From: Sandaracinaceae bacterium
GTDB taxonomy: Bacteria > Myxococcota_A > Polyangia > Polyangiales > Sandaracinaceae
Reading direction: 5' to 3'
Assembly: GCA_040218145.1 (NCBI GenBank)
Contig: JAVJQK010000067.1
Location: forward strand, 1-59,083
DNA: 59,083 nt
Both the position numbers and the translations under genes were made by a program. Under the pieces are notes generated by a model, which made no database searches, had not been told where the DNA came from, and was given only the letters and a program-made list of their open reading frames with translations. Shown one piece after another: positions 12,362 through 20,651 of this stretch. Numbering within the stretch: the first letter of the stretch is position 1; every line of letters begins with the position of its first letter.

Positions 12362-13255
12362 GTGGTGAAGCTCGCCACCGCAGCGCTGACCGCCGCACTG
12401 GCCCTGTCGATGAACCTGTCGATGGCCTCGCCCGCGTGCGCGCAGGACGAGGGGCCGCGGCTCCGGTGGGACGACGACTGGGCGCGCGGCCACCCCGCCA
12501 GCTGGGTCGTGATGACCACCGGCGCCGCCGCCGCGCTCGTCTTCCGCAGCCTCTACGAGCCCGGCTCGGAGGCGCTCCTGCGCGAGCCGACCGCCCTCGA
12601 CACCGCCGTGCGCCAGCACGTGATGGCGCCCGACGCCGAGGACCGGGAGCGCGCGTCGCGCCTGAGCGACGTCCTGCTGAGCGGCCTCATCCTCTGGCCC
12701 TTCATCGACTCGCTCCTGGTGGCGGGCGTGGGCGACCAGAACAGCGACGTGGCCTGGCAGCTCTTCACCGTGGCCGCCGAGGCGCTGGCCGCCGACTACG
12801 CGCTCAGCTCGATCGTGAAGATCTTCGTGCACCGCAATCGCCCCCACGCGGAGCGCTGCTCGCTCGAGGATCGCATGCTCCGCCCCGGCCGCTGTGGGAC
12901 GGAGGGCCGCACGATGAGCTTCTACAGCGGGCACTCGTCGGCCGCCTTCAACAGCGCGGCGGTCGTCTGCATGACGCACGCATACCTGCCCCTCTACGGC
13001 TCCGAAGCGGCCGACGCCTTCGCGTGCGGAGGCTCGCTGATCCTGGCCACCACGGTCGCCGTGCTCCGGGTGATCGCCGACCGCCACCACGCGACCGACG
13101 TCATGCTCGGGGCGCTGTCCGGGGCGCTGACCGGCGCGCTGCTCCCCTACCTGCTGCACTTCGGCTGGGACCCTGTCGAGGGCGACGCGGACGCGACGGC
13201 GGCGCCGCTCCGGAGCGCGACGCCGGTGATGTTCTCCGCCGGCGGGACCTTCTGA
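12362..13255 (+). CDS. PAP2-superfamily phosphatase, secreted or periplasmic
   Basis: This 297-residue protein has an N-terminal signal peptide ending SPACAQ. The three PAP2 phosphatase motifs are present: KIFVHRNRP (K-x6-RP), SFYSGHSS (the PSGH-type motif with Tyr in place of Pro), and R-x5-HHATDV (R-x5-H-x3-D). The family hydrolyses lipid or undecaprenyl phosphates on the outer face of the membrane. Two GTG codons (12362, 12365) follow a GGAGGAG ribosome site, so either may be the start. It follows the DUF71 gene by 46 bp and may be cotranscribed with it. Confidence 0.88.
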   Translation: MVKLATAALTAALALSMNLSMASPACAQDEGPRLRWDDDWARGHPASWVVMTTGAAAALVFRSLYEPGSEALLREPTALDTAVRQHVMAPDAEDRERASRLSDVLLSGLILWPFIDSLLVAGVGDQNSDVAWQLFTVAAEALAADYALSSIVKIFVHRNRPHAERCSLEDRMLRPGRCGTEGRTMSFYSGHSSAAFNSAAVVCMTHAYLPLYGSEAADAFACGGSLILATTVAVLRVIADRHHATDVMLGALSGALTGALLPYLLHFGWDPVEGDADATAAPLRSATPVMFSAGGTF

Positions 13256-13271
13256 CGCGTCAGCTGACGGG

Positions 13272-13799
13272 TCAGCCCTGGCGGTCGGACGCGCCCGCGG
13301 TCTGTCGGGGCAAGAGCGGGCAGGCGCCGCGGCGCATCATCTCCGCCTCGGCGCGGACCTCCTCGCGGAGGCTCTCGACGCGGCCCGGCTCGGTCGCGCG
13401 GACCTCGATGCGCCCCCCGGCGCGGATGTCGTCGTAGCGGACCGCGGCGTCGGGGAAGCCGTCGTAGTGGTAGTGCAGGTCTCCCGCGCCCTCGTGGCGC
13501 GTGTGCACGTGATCGTCCTCGCCGTCGGAGTACGACGCCGCCAGGTGCTGAACCGAGGCGCGCATCCGCCCGACGAAGCGGCGATCGATCGTCGTGAAGT
13601 CGAGCGCGATGCCGTCGTCCAGGGAGTCGACGTCGAGGCTGGCGCCCGGGATCTCCATGACGCAGAGATCGATGGAGGCGCTCGCCTCGCCCTGCTGGGC
13701 GCCCGTCTCCGAGCCCGTCGGTGTAGCCGCCGCGGTCGCTCCGCCGCAGCCTACCCACAGCGCGCAGGCGCCGACGATGTGAAGCGTATGTCGGTGCAT
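13272..13799 (-). CDS. Small lipoprotein with a His-rich segment
   Basis: The product is 175 residues with a lipoprotein signal ending LWVGC, then a Thr/Ala/Gly linker. The mature domain contains a His cluster (HVHTRHEGAGDLHYHYDG, about residues 97-114) that could bind a metal; that is inference only. The C-terminal part is charged and helical with a single Cys near the end. The family was not recognised. It converges on the PAP2 gene with a 16-bp gap. Confidence 0.7.
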   Translation of the reverse strand: MHRHTLHIVGACALWVGCGGATAAATPTGSETGAQQGEASASIDLCVMEIPGASLDVDSLDDGIALDFTTIDRRFVGRMRASVQHLAASYSDGEDDHVHTRHEGAGDLHYHYDGFPDAAVRYDDIRAGGRIEVRATEPGRVESLREEVRAEAEMMRRGACPLLPRQTAGASDRQG

Positions 13800-13849
13800 G
13801 AGACGAACGTAAGCAGCGGAGGAGGGCGATCAAGTTGTAGCCTCGGGCG

Positions 13850-14656
13850 GTGACGCGTTGGCTCATGGCGGCGTTCGTCCTCGGTCTCGCGGGGTGCGGC
13901 GCGATCCGCGAGGCCCAGCGGGACGCGCTCTTTCACCCCGAGCGCACCCAGCCGCGGCCGGAGCTCGCCGAGACCGAGGGCCTCGAGCGCTGGTGGCTGG
14001 ACGTGGAGGGCGGCGAGGTGGAGTGCTGGTTCCTGCCCGGCCCCGCCGACGCCGGACCTGGCCCCGCGGTGGTCGTCGCGCACGGCAACGCGGAGCTGAT
14101 CGAGGACTGGCTGCCCCGCGTCGCGCCCTACCGAGAGATGGGGCTGAGCGTGCTGCTGCCCGAGTACCGGAGCTACGGGCGGAGCGGGGGAACACCGGGC
14201 GAGGCGGCGATCCTCGGGGACTTCGCGCACTTCTACGACCGGATGGTGGACCGGCCGGAGGTCGACCCCACCCGCGTCGTCTTCCACGGCTACTCGCTCG
14301 GTGGCGGCGTGCTGGGGGCGCTCTCGGATCGCCGCCGCGCGCGCGCGCTGATCCTCGAGTCGACCTTCACCAACGTCGCCGACGTGGCGAGCCACTACAT
14401 GGCGCCGATGGGCGCGATCACCGACCGCTTCGACACGCGCGCGGTGCTCAGCCGCGGCTCGACCCCGGTGCTCCTGATGCATGGGGTCGACGACGCGGTG
14501 ATCCCCTTTCGGCACGCGGTCGAGCTGGACCGGGTCGCGTGGGACAGCCGCCTCGTCGCCTTCGACGCGGGGCACGACGACCTGCCGCGGGGCGAGGTCT
14601 ACTGGCGCACCATCCGCGCGTTCCTCACGGAGACGGGGATGCTCAGTCGACGTTGA
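13850..14656 (+). CDS. Alpha/beta-hydrolase lipoprotein
   Basis: This 268-residue protein starts at a GTG (ATG at 13865 is an alternative) and has a lipobox LGLAGC with Cys16. The alpha/beta-hydrolase fold is shown by VVAHGNAE, the nucleophile elbow GYSLGG with Ser149, an acidic residue in HGVDDAVIP (Asp214/215) and the catalytic His in AGHDDLP (His242). It resembles the Bem46/FrsA-like peptidase-or-esterase group. The substrate is unknown. It is probably anchored in a membrane and faces the periplasm. The 3' end overlaps the convergent gene by 14 bp. Confidence 0.85.
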   Translation: MTRWLMAAFVLGLAGCGAIREAQRDALFHPERTQPRPELAETEGLERWWLDVEGGEVECWFLPGPADAGPGPAVVVAHGNAELIEDWLPRVAPYREMGLSVLLPEYRSYGRSGGTPGEAAILGDFAHFYDRMVDRPEVDPTRVVFHGYSLGGGVLGALSDRRRARALILESTFTNVADVASHYMAPMGAITDRFDTRAVLSRGSTPVLLMHGVDDAVIPFRHAVELDRVAWDSRLVAFDAGHDDLPRGEVYWRTIRAFLTETGMLSRR

Positions 14657-15305
14657 CGGGCACGGTCATGCGCGCGCCGCCCTGGAAGATGAGCCCGTTG
14701 ACCTCGATCTGCTGGCCGCCGAAGCGCAGCGTGCCCGCGTAGCGCCCCGGGGTCACCGGCACGTGCTCGCGGCTCGGCTCGAGCTGGAACTCGGCCGCCT
14801 CTTCTCCCGGCCCCGGGTTCTCGCGCCGCGCGGTCAGCTCCCAGCGCGCCACGGGACGGCCTCGCCGGCGGACCTCGATCATCACGCGCGAGACCGGGAA
14901 CTCGACCGTGACCTCGGCCGTGTCGCCCGGGCGCACCGTGGCCATGCCGTCGAGCTCGCGGGTCGGGGTGTCGGCGAGCACGGTCGCGTCAGCGATGGAC
15001 GCGGCCACGCGGTAGCTGCCCGAGTCCACCGAGAACGTGTCGCCCGGCGCGCCCTCCGCGACGGTCTCGCCCGACTCGTCCATCACGCGCACGGTGGCGC
15101 TCTCGGCCGCTTCGCCCCCCACGGTGACCGCGACGCGGAGCTGCCCGGGGCCGGTGGGCTCGGGTTCGGGCTCCTCGATCTCCGGTTCGGGCTCCGCGAC
15201 CTCGTCCCCGGTCGTGGCGACTCCGTCGTTCATGGGCTCCTCGGCTGGAGCGTCCGATCCGCCGCAGGCTCCGAGCAGGAGCGCGGCCGCGAGCATGATG
15301 CGCAT
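14643..15305 (-). CDS. Lipoprotein with acidic Pro-Glu linker and Ig-like fold
   Basis: The product is 220 residues with signal and lipobox LLGACG. Residues about 35-52 are a run of Pro/Glu dipeptides, a typical surface spacer. The rest alternates beta-strand-like segments (LRVAVTVGG, ATVRVMDESG, YRVAASIADATV) and resembles carboxypeptidase-regulatory or Ig-like beta-sandwich domains, without a specific family match. No enzyme motif is seen. It lies 32 bp downstream of the BrkB gene on the same strand. Confidence 0.75.
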   Translation of the reverse strand: MRIMLAAALLLGACGGSDAPAEEPMNDGVATTGDEVAEPEPEIEEPEPEPTGPGQLRVAVTVGGEAAESATVRVMDESGETVAEGAPGDTFSVDSGSYRVAASIADATVLADTPTRELDGMATVRPGDTAEVTVEFPVSRVMIEVRRRGRPVARWELTARRENPGPGEEAAEFQLEPSREHVPVTPGRYAGTLRFGGQQIEVNGLIFQGGARMTVPVNVD

Positions 15306-15337
15306 GATGTCCCTCCCCTTCTACGGGGCCGAGCCTA

Positions 15338-16795
15338 TCACTCGCGCACGGTCTCGGTCGCGCGCCGGAGCTCGCCGATCGTGCGGTTGTGGTGCGAGGA
15401 CTCGACCGCGCCCTGCAGCCCCTCGAGCACGCGCGTCAGCGGCTTCTCGGAGTCCTCCCACGGCAGCGCGGGCTCGGCGTTGCGGCCGAGCGCCTCGAGC
15501 ACCGCGGCCACCCGCAGCGAGTCCGGATCCGCGGCCGGCGCGTAGACGGGGTCGTAGGGGCCCGACGTACGCAACAGCAAACCGTGCTGCACCAGCGCGT
15601 CGAGCACCTCGCGGAGCGGCTCCACCGCCACGCCCACGTCCCGGGCGAGCTCCCGAAGCCGCTCGCCCTCGCCCGCCGTGGCCAGCACCACCATCGCGCG
15701 GAGCGCCACCGCCTGCCGGGCCGCGTGATCGTCGAGCCGGCGCCGCGCGAGCTGCCGGAGCGTGGGCGCGTTCTGATGCGCGGCCGCCACCTGCGCGCCG
15801 AGCAGGACCCACACCCACGACAGGTGCAGCCAGAGCATGAAGATGGGGAACGCGCCGAAGCCCGAGTAGAGGGCGTTGGTGCGCGCGACGCCGATCTGGA
15901 AGCGCACGTGCAGCACCTGGAACACGTACCAGCCGAGGCCGCCCACCAGCGCGCCGATGAGGGCCGAGCGACGCCCGACCTGCGCGCTCGGCAGCAGCAC
16001 GTAGAGAGGCAGCATGGCGACACAGACCAGGAGCGGCGGGATCACGAAGGCGACCAGATCGACGACGATCGCGGCCGGCGCGAGGCTCTCGAACCAGGCC
16101 ATCAGCGGCTGGCCGTGCCGCGCCGCGGTGAGCGTGGAGGCGAACGCGAGGAGGATGGGCGTGACGAAGACGACCATCAGGTAGGCCGGGATCCGGCGCG
16201 AGAGGCGGCGCTTGCCGGGGTAGCCCCACACCGCGTCGAAGCTCTCCTCCGCGCCCAGGACCACGCGGTGCGCGGTCACGAGCAGGACCAGCAGGCCGAT
16301 CACCCCGAGCCCCACGACGTCGGTGCCGGAGACGAGGTCGAGCACCTGGTCGAGGTTCGTGCGGAGGATGTGCACCCCCTCCGGGACCTGCTCGCCGGGG
16401 CCACCGAGCGCGTCGTGCAGGAACGGGCGCACCGTCTCCTTCACCACGCTCTCGTAGAGCCCCACGCCCTTGGCCACCGCGAAGACGAGCCCCGCCAGGG
16501 GGACGATGGACAGCAGCGTGAAGAACGCCAGCGCCGCGGCCCGCATCTGCAGCCGCTCCCGGAAGAACGCGTCGACGGTCACGAAGGCCAGGCGCACCAC
16601 GGTCAGCAGCGCGCGCCGCGGCCGAGGGAGCGAGCGCTCGTCGACCTCCCAGAGGGTGCGGTAGATCGAGCGACGCAGGCGCGTCAGGCGCTTCTCCGCC
16701 CTCTTCACCGTCTGCTCGAAGCCGCTCACTGCCCGGGGCACGTCCGAGAGGATGCCGCTCTCGGCGGAGAATGGCGAATGGGGCGTGATTGACAT
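15338..16795 (-). CDS. YihY/BrkB-family inner-membrane protein
   Basis: This 485-residue protein starts at an ATG (a TTG at 16807 is in frame upstream). Six membrane segments lie between about residues 75 and 335. Family motifs include LQMRAAALAFFTLLSIVPL near the first segment and LYSGFGAFPIFMLWLHLSW near the last. BrkB/YihY proteins were misnamed RNase BN in the past, and their transport substrate is still unclear. The C-terminal about 140 residues are soluble and contain a winged-helix-like stretch (LRELARDVGVAVEPLREVLDALVQHGLL), an extension also seen in some relatives. Confidence 0.9.
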   Translation of the reverse strand: MSITPHSPFSAESGILSDVPRAVSGFEQTVKRAEKRLTRLRRSIYRTLWEVDERSLPRPRRALLTVVRLAFVTVDAFFRERLQMRAAALAFFTLLSIVPLAGLVFAVAKGVGLYESVVKETVRPFLHDALGGPGEQVPEGVHILRTNLDQVLDLVSGTDVVGLGVIGLLVLLVTAHRVVLGAEESFDAVWGYPGKRRLSRRIPAYLMVVFVTPILLAFASTLTAARHGQPLMAWFESLAPAAIVVDLVAFVIPPLLVCVAMLPLYVLLPSAQVGRRSALIGALVGGLGWYVFQVLHVRFQIGVARTNALYSGFGAFPIFMLWLHLSWVWVLLGAQVAAAHQNAPTLRQLARRRLDDHAARQAVALRAMVVLATAGEGERLRELARDVGVAVEPLREVLDALVQHGLLLRTSGPYDPVYAPAADPDSLRVAAVLEALGRNAEPALPWEDSEKPLTRVLEGLQGAVESSHHNRTIGELRRATETVRE

Positions 16796-16842
16796 CCCCG
16801 GCCCCAAGTCTTACGCCTCGCAGCTAGGGAGACGTACGCAGC

Positions 16843-17097
16843 ATGGTCGAACCGCAGGTCGTGATGGACAAGATCCGAGAGGGAATCGGCGAGGTGACGC
16901 ACCTCGAGCTCGAGGACCTCACCGGCACCAAGGACCACTACCGAGCGGTCATCGTGAGCCCCACGTTCGAGGGCAAGAGCCGCATCGAGCAGCACCAGGC
17001 GGTCTACGCCGCGCTGGGCGAGCTGATGGCCGGGCCCGTGCACGCCCTCTCCCTCGCGACCTACACACCGGACAAGTGGAGCAGCCGCGAAGGCTGA
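16843..17097 (+). CDS. bolA: BolA-family protein
   Basis: An 84-residue BolA protein with the class-II helix-turn-helix-like fold and the conserved HYRAVIVSPTFEGKSRIEQHQAVYAAL core. BolA proteins pair with CGFS monothiol glutaredoxins to bind or sense [2Fe-2S] clusters and iron. The His in IEQHQAVY is the conserved cluster ligand. The glutaredoxin gene begins 7 bp after the stop, so the two partners are encoded in one transcript. Confidence 0.93.
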   Translation: MVEPQVVMDKIREGIGEVTHLELEDLTGTKDHYRAVIVSPTFEGKSRIEQHQAVYAALGELMAGPVHALSLATYTPDKWSSREG

Positions 17098-17104
17098 CAG
17101 ACTC

Positions 17105-17437
17105 ATGGACGAAGCCGTCAAGACCCGCATCCAGTCGATCCTCGACGCCAACCCCGTGGTCCTCTTCATGAAGGGCAGCCAGCACTTCCCGCAGTGCGGC
17201 TTCAGCCACCGGGCGGTCGAGATCCTCAAGCGCTGCGGCGCCACCGAGATCCACAGCGTCAACGTGCTCGAGGACCCCGAGATCCGTCAGGGGATCAAGG
17301 ACTTCGGCAACTGGCCCACCATCCCCCAGCTCTACCTGAAGGGGAAGCTCGTGGGCGGCTCGGACATCCTGATGGAGATGTTCGAGAGCGGTGAGCTGCA
17401 GCCGATGGTCGCGGACGCCGTCGCTCCGAAGAGCTGA
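17105..17437 (+). CDS. grxD: Monothiol glutaredoxin (Grx4/CGFS type)
   Basis: This 110-residue protein has the CGFS active site at residues 31-34, preceded by VVLFMKGSQ and followed by NWPTIPQLYLKGKLVGGSDIL, the glutathione-binding and cis-Pro regions. CGFS glutaredoxins hold a glutathione-ligated [2Fe-2S] cluster and act in Fe-S trafficking in the cytoplasm. The adjacent bolA gene encodes the usual partner. The gene ends 2 bp from the convergent cyclase gene. Confidence 0.96.
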   Translation: MDEAVKTRIQSILDANPVVLFMKGSQHFPQCGFSHRAVEILKRCGATEIHSVNVLEDPEIRQGIKDFGNWPTIPQLYLKGKLVGGSDILMEMFESGELQPMVADAVAPKS

Positions 17438-17439
17438 GG

Positions 17440-19329
17440 TCACTCGGCGGCGCTGCTCTCGGCCGCCGCCGCCTGCACCTCGAAGCGGAGCAGCGCCTGC
17501 TCCGTCTCGATGCCTTTGAGCGCGGCCGTGAAGCGGCTCGGCGTCAGGCCCTCCAGCGCGCGCGCCACCGCGGGGGCCTCCGCCGTCTCCTCGGTGAGCA
17601 CGATCTCGCTCGCGCCGGCCTGCGCCTGGAGCCGGGCCGCCATGTTCACCGTGGTGCCGAAGAAGTCGAGCCGCTCGTTCGCGCGCACGGCCAGGCACGG
17701 CCCCGCGTGCAGGCCGATCTTCACGCCCAGGTCCCCGTCCGGGTGCGCCGCGTCGTGCCGCGCGATCATCTCCCGCGCCGCGACGGCCGCGTCCGCCGCG
17801 GACGGGAACGAGGCCATCACCGCGTCCCCCATCGTCTTGACGATCGCCCCGCCGCGCGCCGCGATGACCCCGCCCATGAGCTGGAAGTGCTCCTCGACGA
17901 TGGCGAACGCGCGCGCGTCCCCCACCCGCTCGTAGAGCGCGGTCGAGCCGACGAGATCGCTGAAGAGCAGCGCGAGGTGCCCGACCCGGAGATCCACCCC
18001 CGACGCAGGCGCCTCGGTGGCGAAGAGATCGACGAATTCGGGGAAGCTCGCGACCACCGTGCCCAGCACCGCGTCCGCGGCCCAGCCGGCGCGCTCGAGC
18101 AGCACCGTCGTCTCCACGTCGCGCGCGTTCTCCACCACCCAGCGCGTCACGCCGTCCGCCTCGCCCTCGGGGGTGATCGTCAGCCCGTCGCCCAGGGTCA
18201 CGCGCAGCACCGCCGGCGGCGCGGCCAGCTCCACGTCCGCCCCGCCCTGGACCCCGAGCGTGCGCGCGTGCAGCGGCCCGGCCGGCAGCTCCACCTCGCG
18301 CTCCGCCGTCTCGCCCGGCTTCATGCGCAGCTGCGCCATCACGTGGGGCAGGAACGCGGGGCTCGACGCGCAGTAGAGCGCCGTCTCCACCGGCCTGACC
18401 GCCGGGTTGGACGGGAAGACCGCCTCGACGTGCTGCGCGAAGTCGGTGTCGAAGTGGATCTGGCACGCGTCGCAGTGCGTCTCCTCGCCGAGGCTGTCGA
18501 GGCTCTCGACCACGCTCGCCCCCACCCGGCAGACCGGGCAGTTGATCTGCCAGCGCAGGTCCGTCAGCCCGCTGACCGTCGCGTGCAGGAAGCCGCGCAG
18601 GACGTCGCGCCGGTCGAGCCCCCAGTGCCGGGCGAGCTCGAAGGGGCGCATCTGCTGCACCTCCTCGTCGGGCCGCTCCGCGAGGTGCTTCACCAGCCGC
18701 TCGACCACCTCCTTGGGCACGGGCGCGTTTCGCAGGCGCGCGGCGCGGCCCGCGAGCTGCTCCGGATCCGGGAGCGTGCGCGCGCCGGTGGCGGTGACGC
18801 TGTGCGAGTCGCCGAGCAGGCGCTTGACCCGGATCGCGGCCGGCTCGTTCGGGTCCTCGACGCCCTTGTCGCGCCAGCCGTCGAGCACCTCCACGAGGGC
18901 GTCGAGGTAGCGCGTGAGGCCCTTGTTGAACTTGCGACGCTGCACCGGGCCGAGCACGAGCGCGAAGGCCCCCTCGGCGACCACCCACGCGCGCGCGGTG
19001 ATCTTCGTCTGGTCCCCGTCCGCGTCCTCCAGCACGGCCTCGAAGCCGCCCTCGAGCGCGGGCCCGACCCGGAAGTCGCGCTGGCCGCGGATGTAGCGCC
19101 CCTCGATCCACTCGTAGGGCGGCTCGACCCACTCGAGCGCCACGCCCAGCTCCTTCGCCTTCGCGACGCGCACGAGCTTGCCGGCCTCGTCGGTCTCCCA
19201 GCGGTAGCTCGCGGCGGCGAGGCCGAGCGCGCGGTCGGAGCGGTTCGTGTCCGAGACGATGCCCCAGACCAGATCCCGCGGCGCGTCGAGCACCCTCGAC
19301 ACCTCGCTTTGGAAGCGTTTTCCCGCCAT
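17440..19329 (-). CDS. Class III nucleotide cyclase with START-like, DUF5939/zinc and cyclase domains
   Basis: The product is 629 residues. ATG at 19329 begins a SRPBCC/START-like domain (FQSEVSRVLDAPRDLVW, about 5-155). A middle region has paired cysteines CPVC (264-267) and CDAC (286-289) that probably bind zinc, as in DUF5939 proteins. The C-terminal class III cyclase domain (about 450-600) has the metal aspartates in FSDLVGST (Asp458) and GDAVM (Asp502) and the transition-state pair Asn562/Arg566 in VNMAARL. All catalytic residues look intact, so it should make cAMP or cGMP. It is probably cytoplasmic, with the START part as a ligand sensor; the ligand is unknown. Confidence 0.88.
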   Translation of the reverse strand: MAGKRFQSEVSRVLDAPRDLVWGIVSDTNRSDRALGLAAASYRWETDEAGKLVRVAKAKELGVALEWVEPPYEWIEGRYIRGQRDFRVGPALEGGFEAVLEDADGDQTKITARAWVVAEGAFALVLGPVQRRKFNKGLTRYLDALVEVLDGWRDKGVEDPNEPAAIRVKRLLGDSHSVTATGARTLPDPEQLAGRAARLRNAPVPKEVVERLVKHLAERPDEEVQQMRPFELARHWGLDRRDVLRGFLHATVSGLTDLRWQINCPVCRVGASVVESLDSLGEETHCDACQIHFDTDFAQHVEAVFPSNPAVRPVETALYCASSPAFLPHVMAQLRMKPGETAEREVELPAGPLHARTLGVQGGADVELAAPPAVLRVTLGDGLTITPEGEADGVTRWVVENARDVETTVLLERAGWAADAVLGTVVASFPEFVDLFATEAPASGVDLRVGHLALLFSDLVGSTALYERVGDARAFAIVEEHFQLMGGVIAARGGAIVKTMGDAVMASFPSAADAAVAAREMIARHDAAHPDGDLGVKIGLHAGPCLAVRANERLDFFGTTVNMAARLQAQAGASEIVLTEETAEAPAVARALEGLTPSRFTAALKGIETEQALLRFEVQAAAAESSAAE

Positions 19330-19399
19330 GATGACCGCGCCCCGAGGGTAGCACGCGACCTTGAACGGTCCGCGGCGGCCCGCTATGCGGGAGACCTCG

Positions 19400-20245
19400 A
19401 TGAAGAACACGGCACGATGGGGGATCTGGATCGTGACCGCCGCGGCCCTGCTCGTGCCCCTCGCGAGCTGCGCGCGCGGAGGCTCCGACCGGATGGCGAT
19501 GGACTCGGGCGTGATCCCGCCCGGGCTCGACGGCGGCACCGCGCAGGACACCGGCATGACCGGCCCGACCGACACCGGCGTGGGTCCGCGTGACACGGGC
19601 GTCGTGACGGACACCGGCGTCGGCGGCAGCTGCAGCGAGACCCCGTGTCGCCTGCTCCCGCCCCAGTGCGGATGCCCGGCCGGCCAGGGCTGTTACCTGA
19701 CCGGCGGCACCGAGCGCACCTGCGCCACCCAGGGCCCCGAGCGCGAGGGCCAGGCGTGCAGCGGTGTGACCGCCTGCCAGGCGGGCCTGCTCTGCGCGGG
19801 GAGCGCGGGCGCCGCCTTCTGCTCCCGCTTCTGCAACAGCGACGCGGACTGCACGGGCGGCCCGGGCTCGATCTGCATCATCGAGCTGAGCGACGGCATG
19901 GGCGGCAGCATCCCGGGCGTGCGCCTCTGCAGCGCCCAGTGCGTACCCCCCACCGCCAACGGCTGCCCGACGGGCATGGCCTGCTCCATCTTCGGCGAGT
20001 CCGACGGCGCCATGCGCACCTTCACCGGCTGCACGCCCGCCGGCACCGCGCCAACCGGCGCCTCCTGCGTCGACTCCGAGGACTGCTCCCCCGGCCACTT
20101 CTGCGGCGACCCCGGCACCGGCAACGAGTGCATCCGCCTCTGCACGGTGTCGACCGGCGGCCCCGAGTGCGGCGCGTTCGAGGCCTGCAACAGCTTCAGC
20201 GACCCCGCGATCATCGGCGGCACCGAGTACGGCTTCTGCTTCTGA
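19400..20245 (+). CDS. Cys-rich secreted lipoprotein
   Basis: A 281-residue product from an ATG at 19400, directly before a lipoprotein signal ending PLASCA. A Thr/Gly/Asp linker (repeats of DTGV/DTGM) leads into a domain with about 26 Cys spread in C-x(3-8)-C pairs, such as CGCPAGQGC and DSEDCSPGHFC. The style matches the lipoprotein at 2284-3147 but the two are not close copies. Surface exposure is likely; the function is unknown. It diverges from the cyclase gene across a 70-bp gap. Confidence 0.78.
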   Translation: MKNTARWGIWIVTAAALLVPLASCARGGSDRMAMDSGVIPPGLDGGTAQDTGMTGPTDTGVGPRDTGVVTDTGVGGSCSETPCRLLPPQCGCPAGQGCYLTGGTERTCATQGPEREGQACSGVTACQAGLLCAGSAGAAFCSRFCNSDADCTGGPGSICIIELSDGMGGSIPGVRLCSAQCVPPTANGCPTGMACSIFGESDGAMRTFTGCTPAGTAPTGASCVDSEDCSPGHFCGDPGTGNECIRLCTVSTGGPECGAFEACNSFSDPAIIGGTEYGFCF

Positions 20246-20651
20246 GTTCAGAACAGCGTCAATGGGTTGACCGCCTCGCCTGCCAGATCGGGGCGCTGCA
20301 ATCCCAGCGGTCCAGCATGGCGGCGTAGGCCACGAGCGGGTTGAAGCTCGCAGAGCTCTCGCGGGAGGACGATATGGAGCCCCCGCGCGGGCGACAGAAG
20401 GTCTCCACGTCCGCGCCAGATGGAACTGAGCGCGCGCGCTGCATCACCGTTCGCGTCGGGGAGACCACGGTCCGAGCGCCGTTTCGCAACGTGCGCGAGG
20501 TGGGTGGACGGACCGCCCGCCCTCCGCGCGAAGGCTCACGACCTGTCTCCACGTGCCACCGCTCCGCTCAGGGGCGAGGCCACGGTGGGTCTGACCTCCT
20601 GAGTGGTTGGAAGAGCAAGACACACGGCCACGCGCACGAACGACCACAACC
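20246..20651. other. 406-bp interval without a convincing gene
   Basis: The region lies between two convergent genes. Several short frames exist on both strands. Only the minus-strand stretch at about 20259-20345 reads like a natural peptide (FNPLVAYAAMLDRWDC), and it has no supporting start or upstream frame. It may be debris of a lost gene. I see no repeat or strong terminator. Confidence 0.35.

Noticed and set aside
16949-20098. A 1049-codon minus frame spanning bolA, grxD and the cyclase
   Set aside because: It overlaps three recognised proteins in other frames and has no coherent domain.
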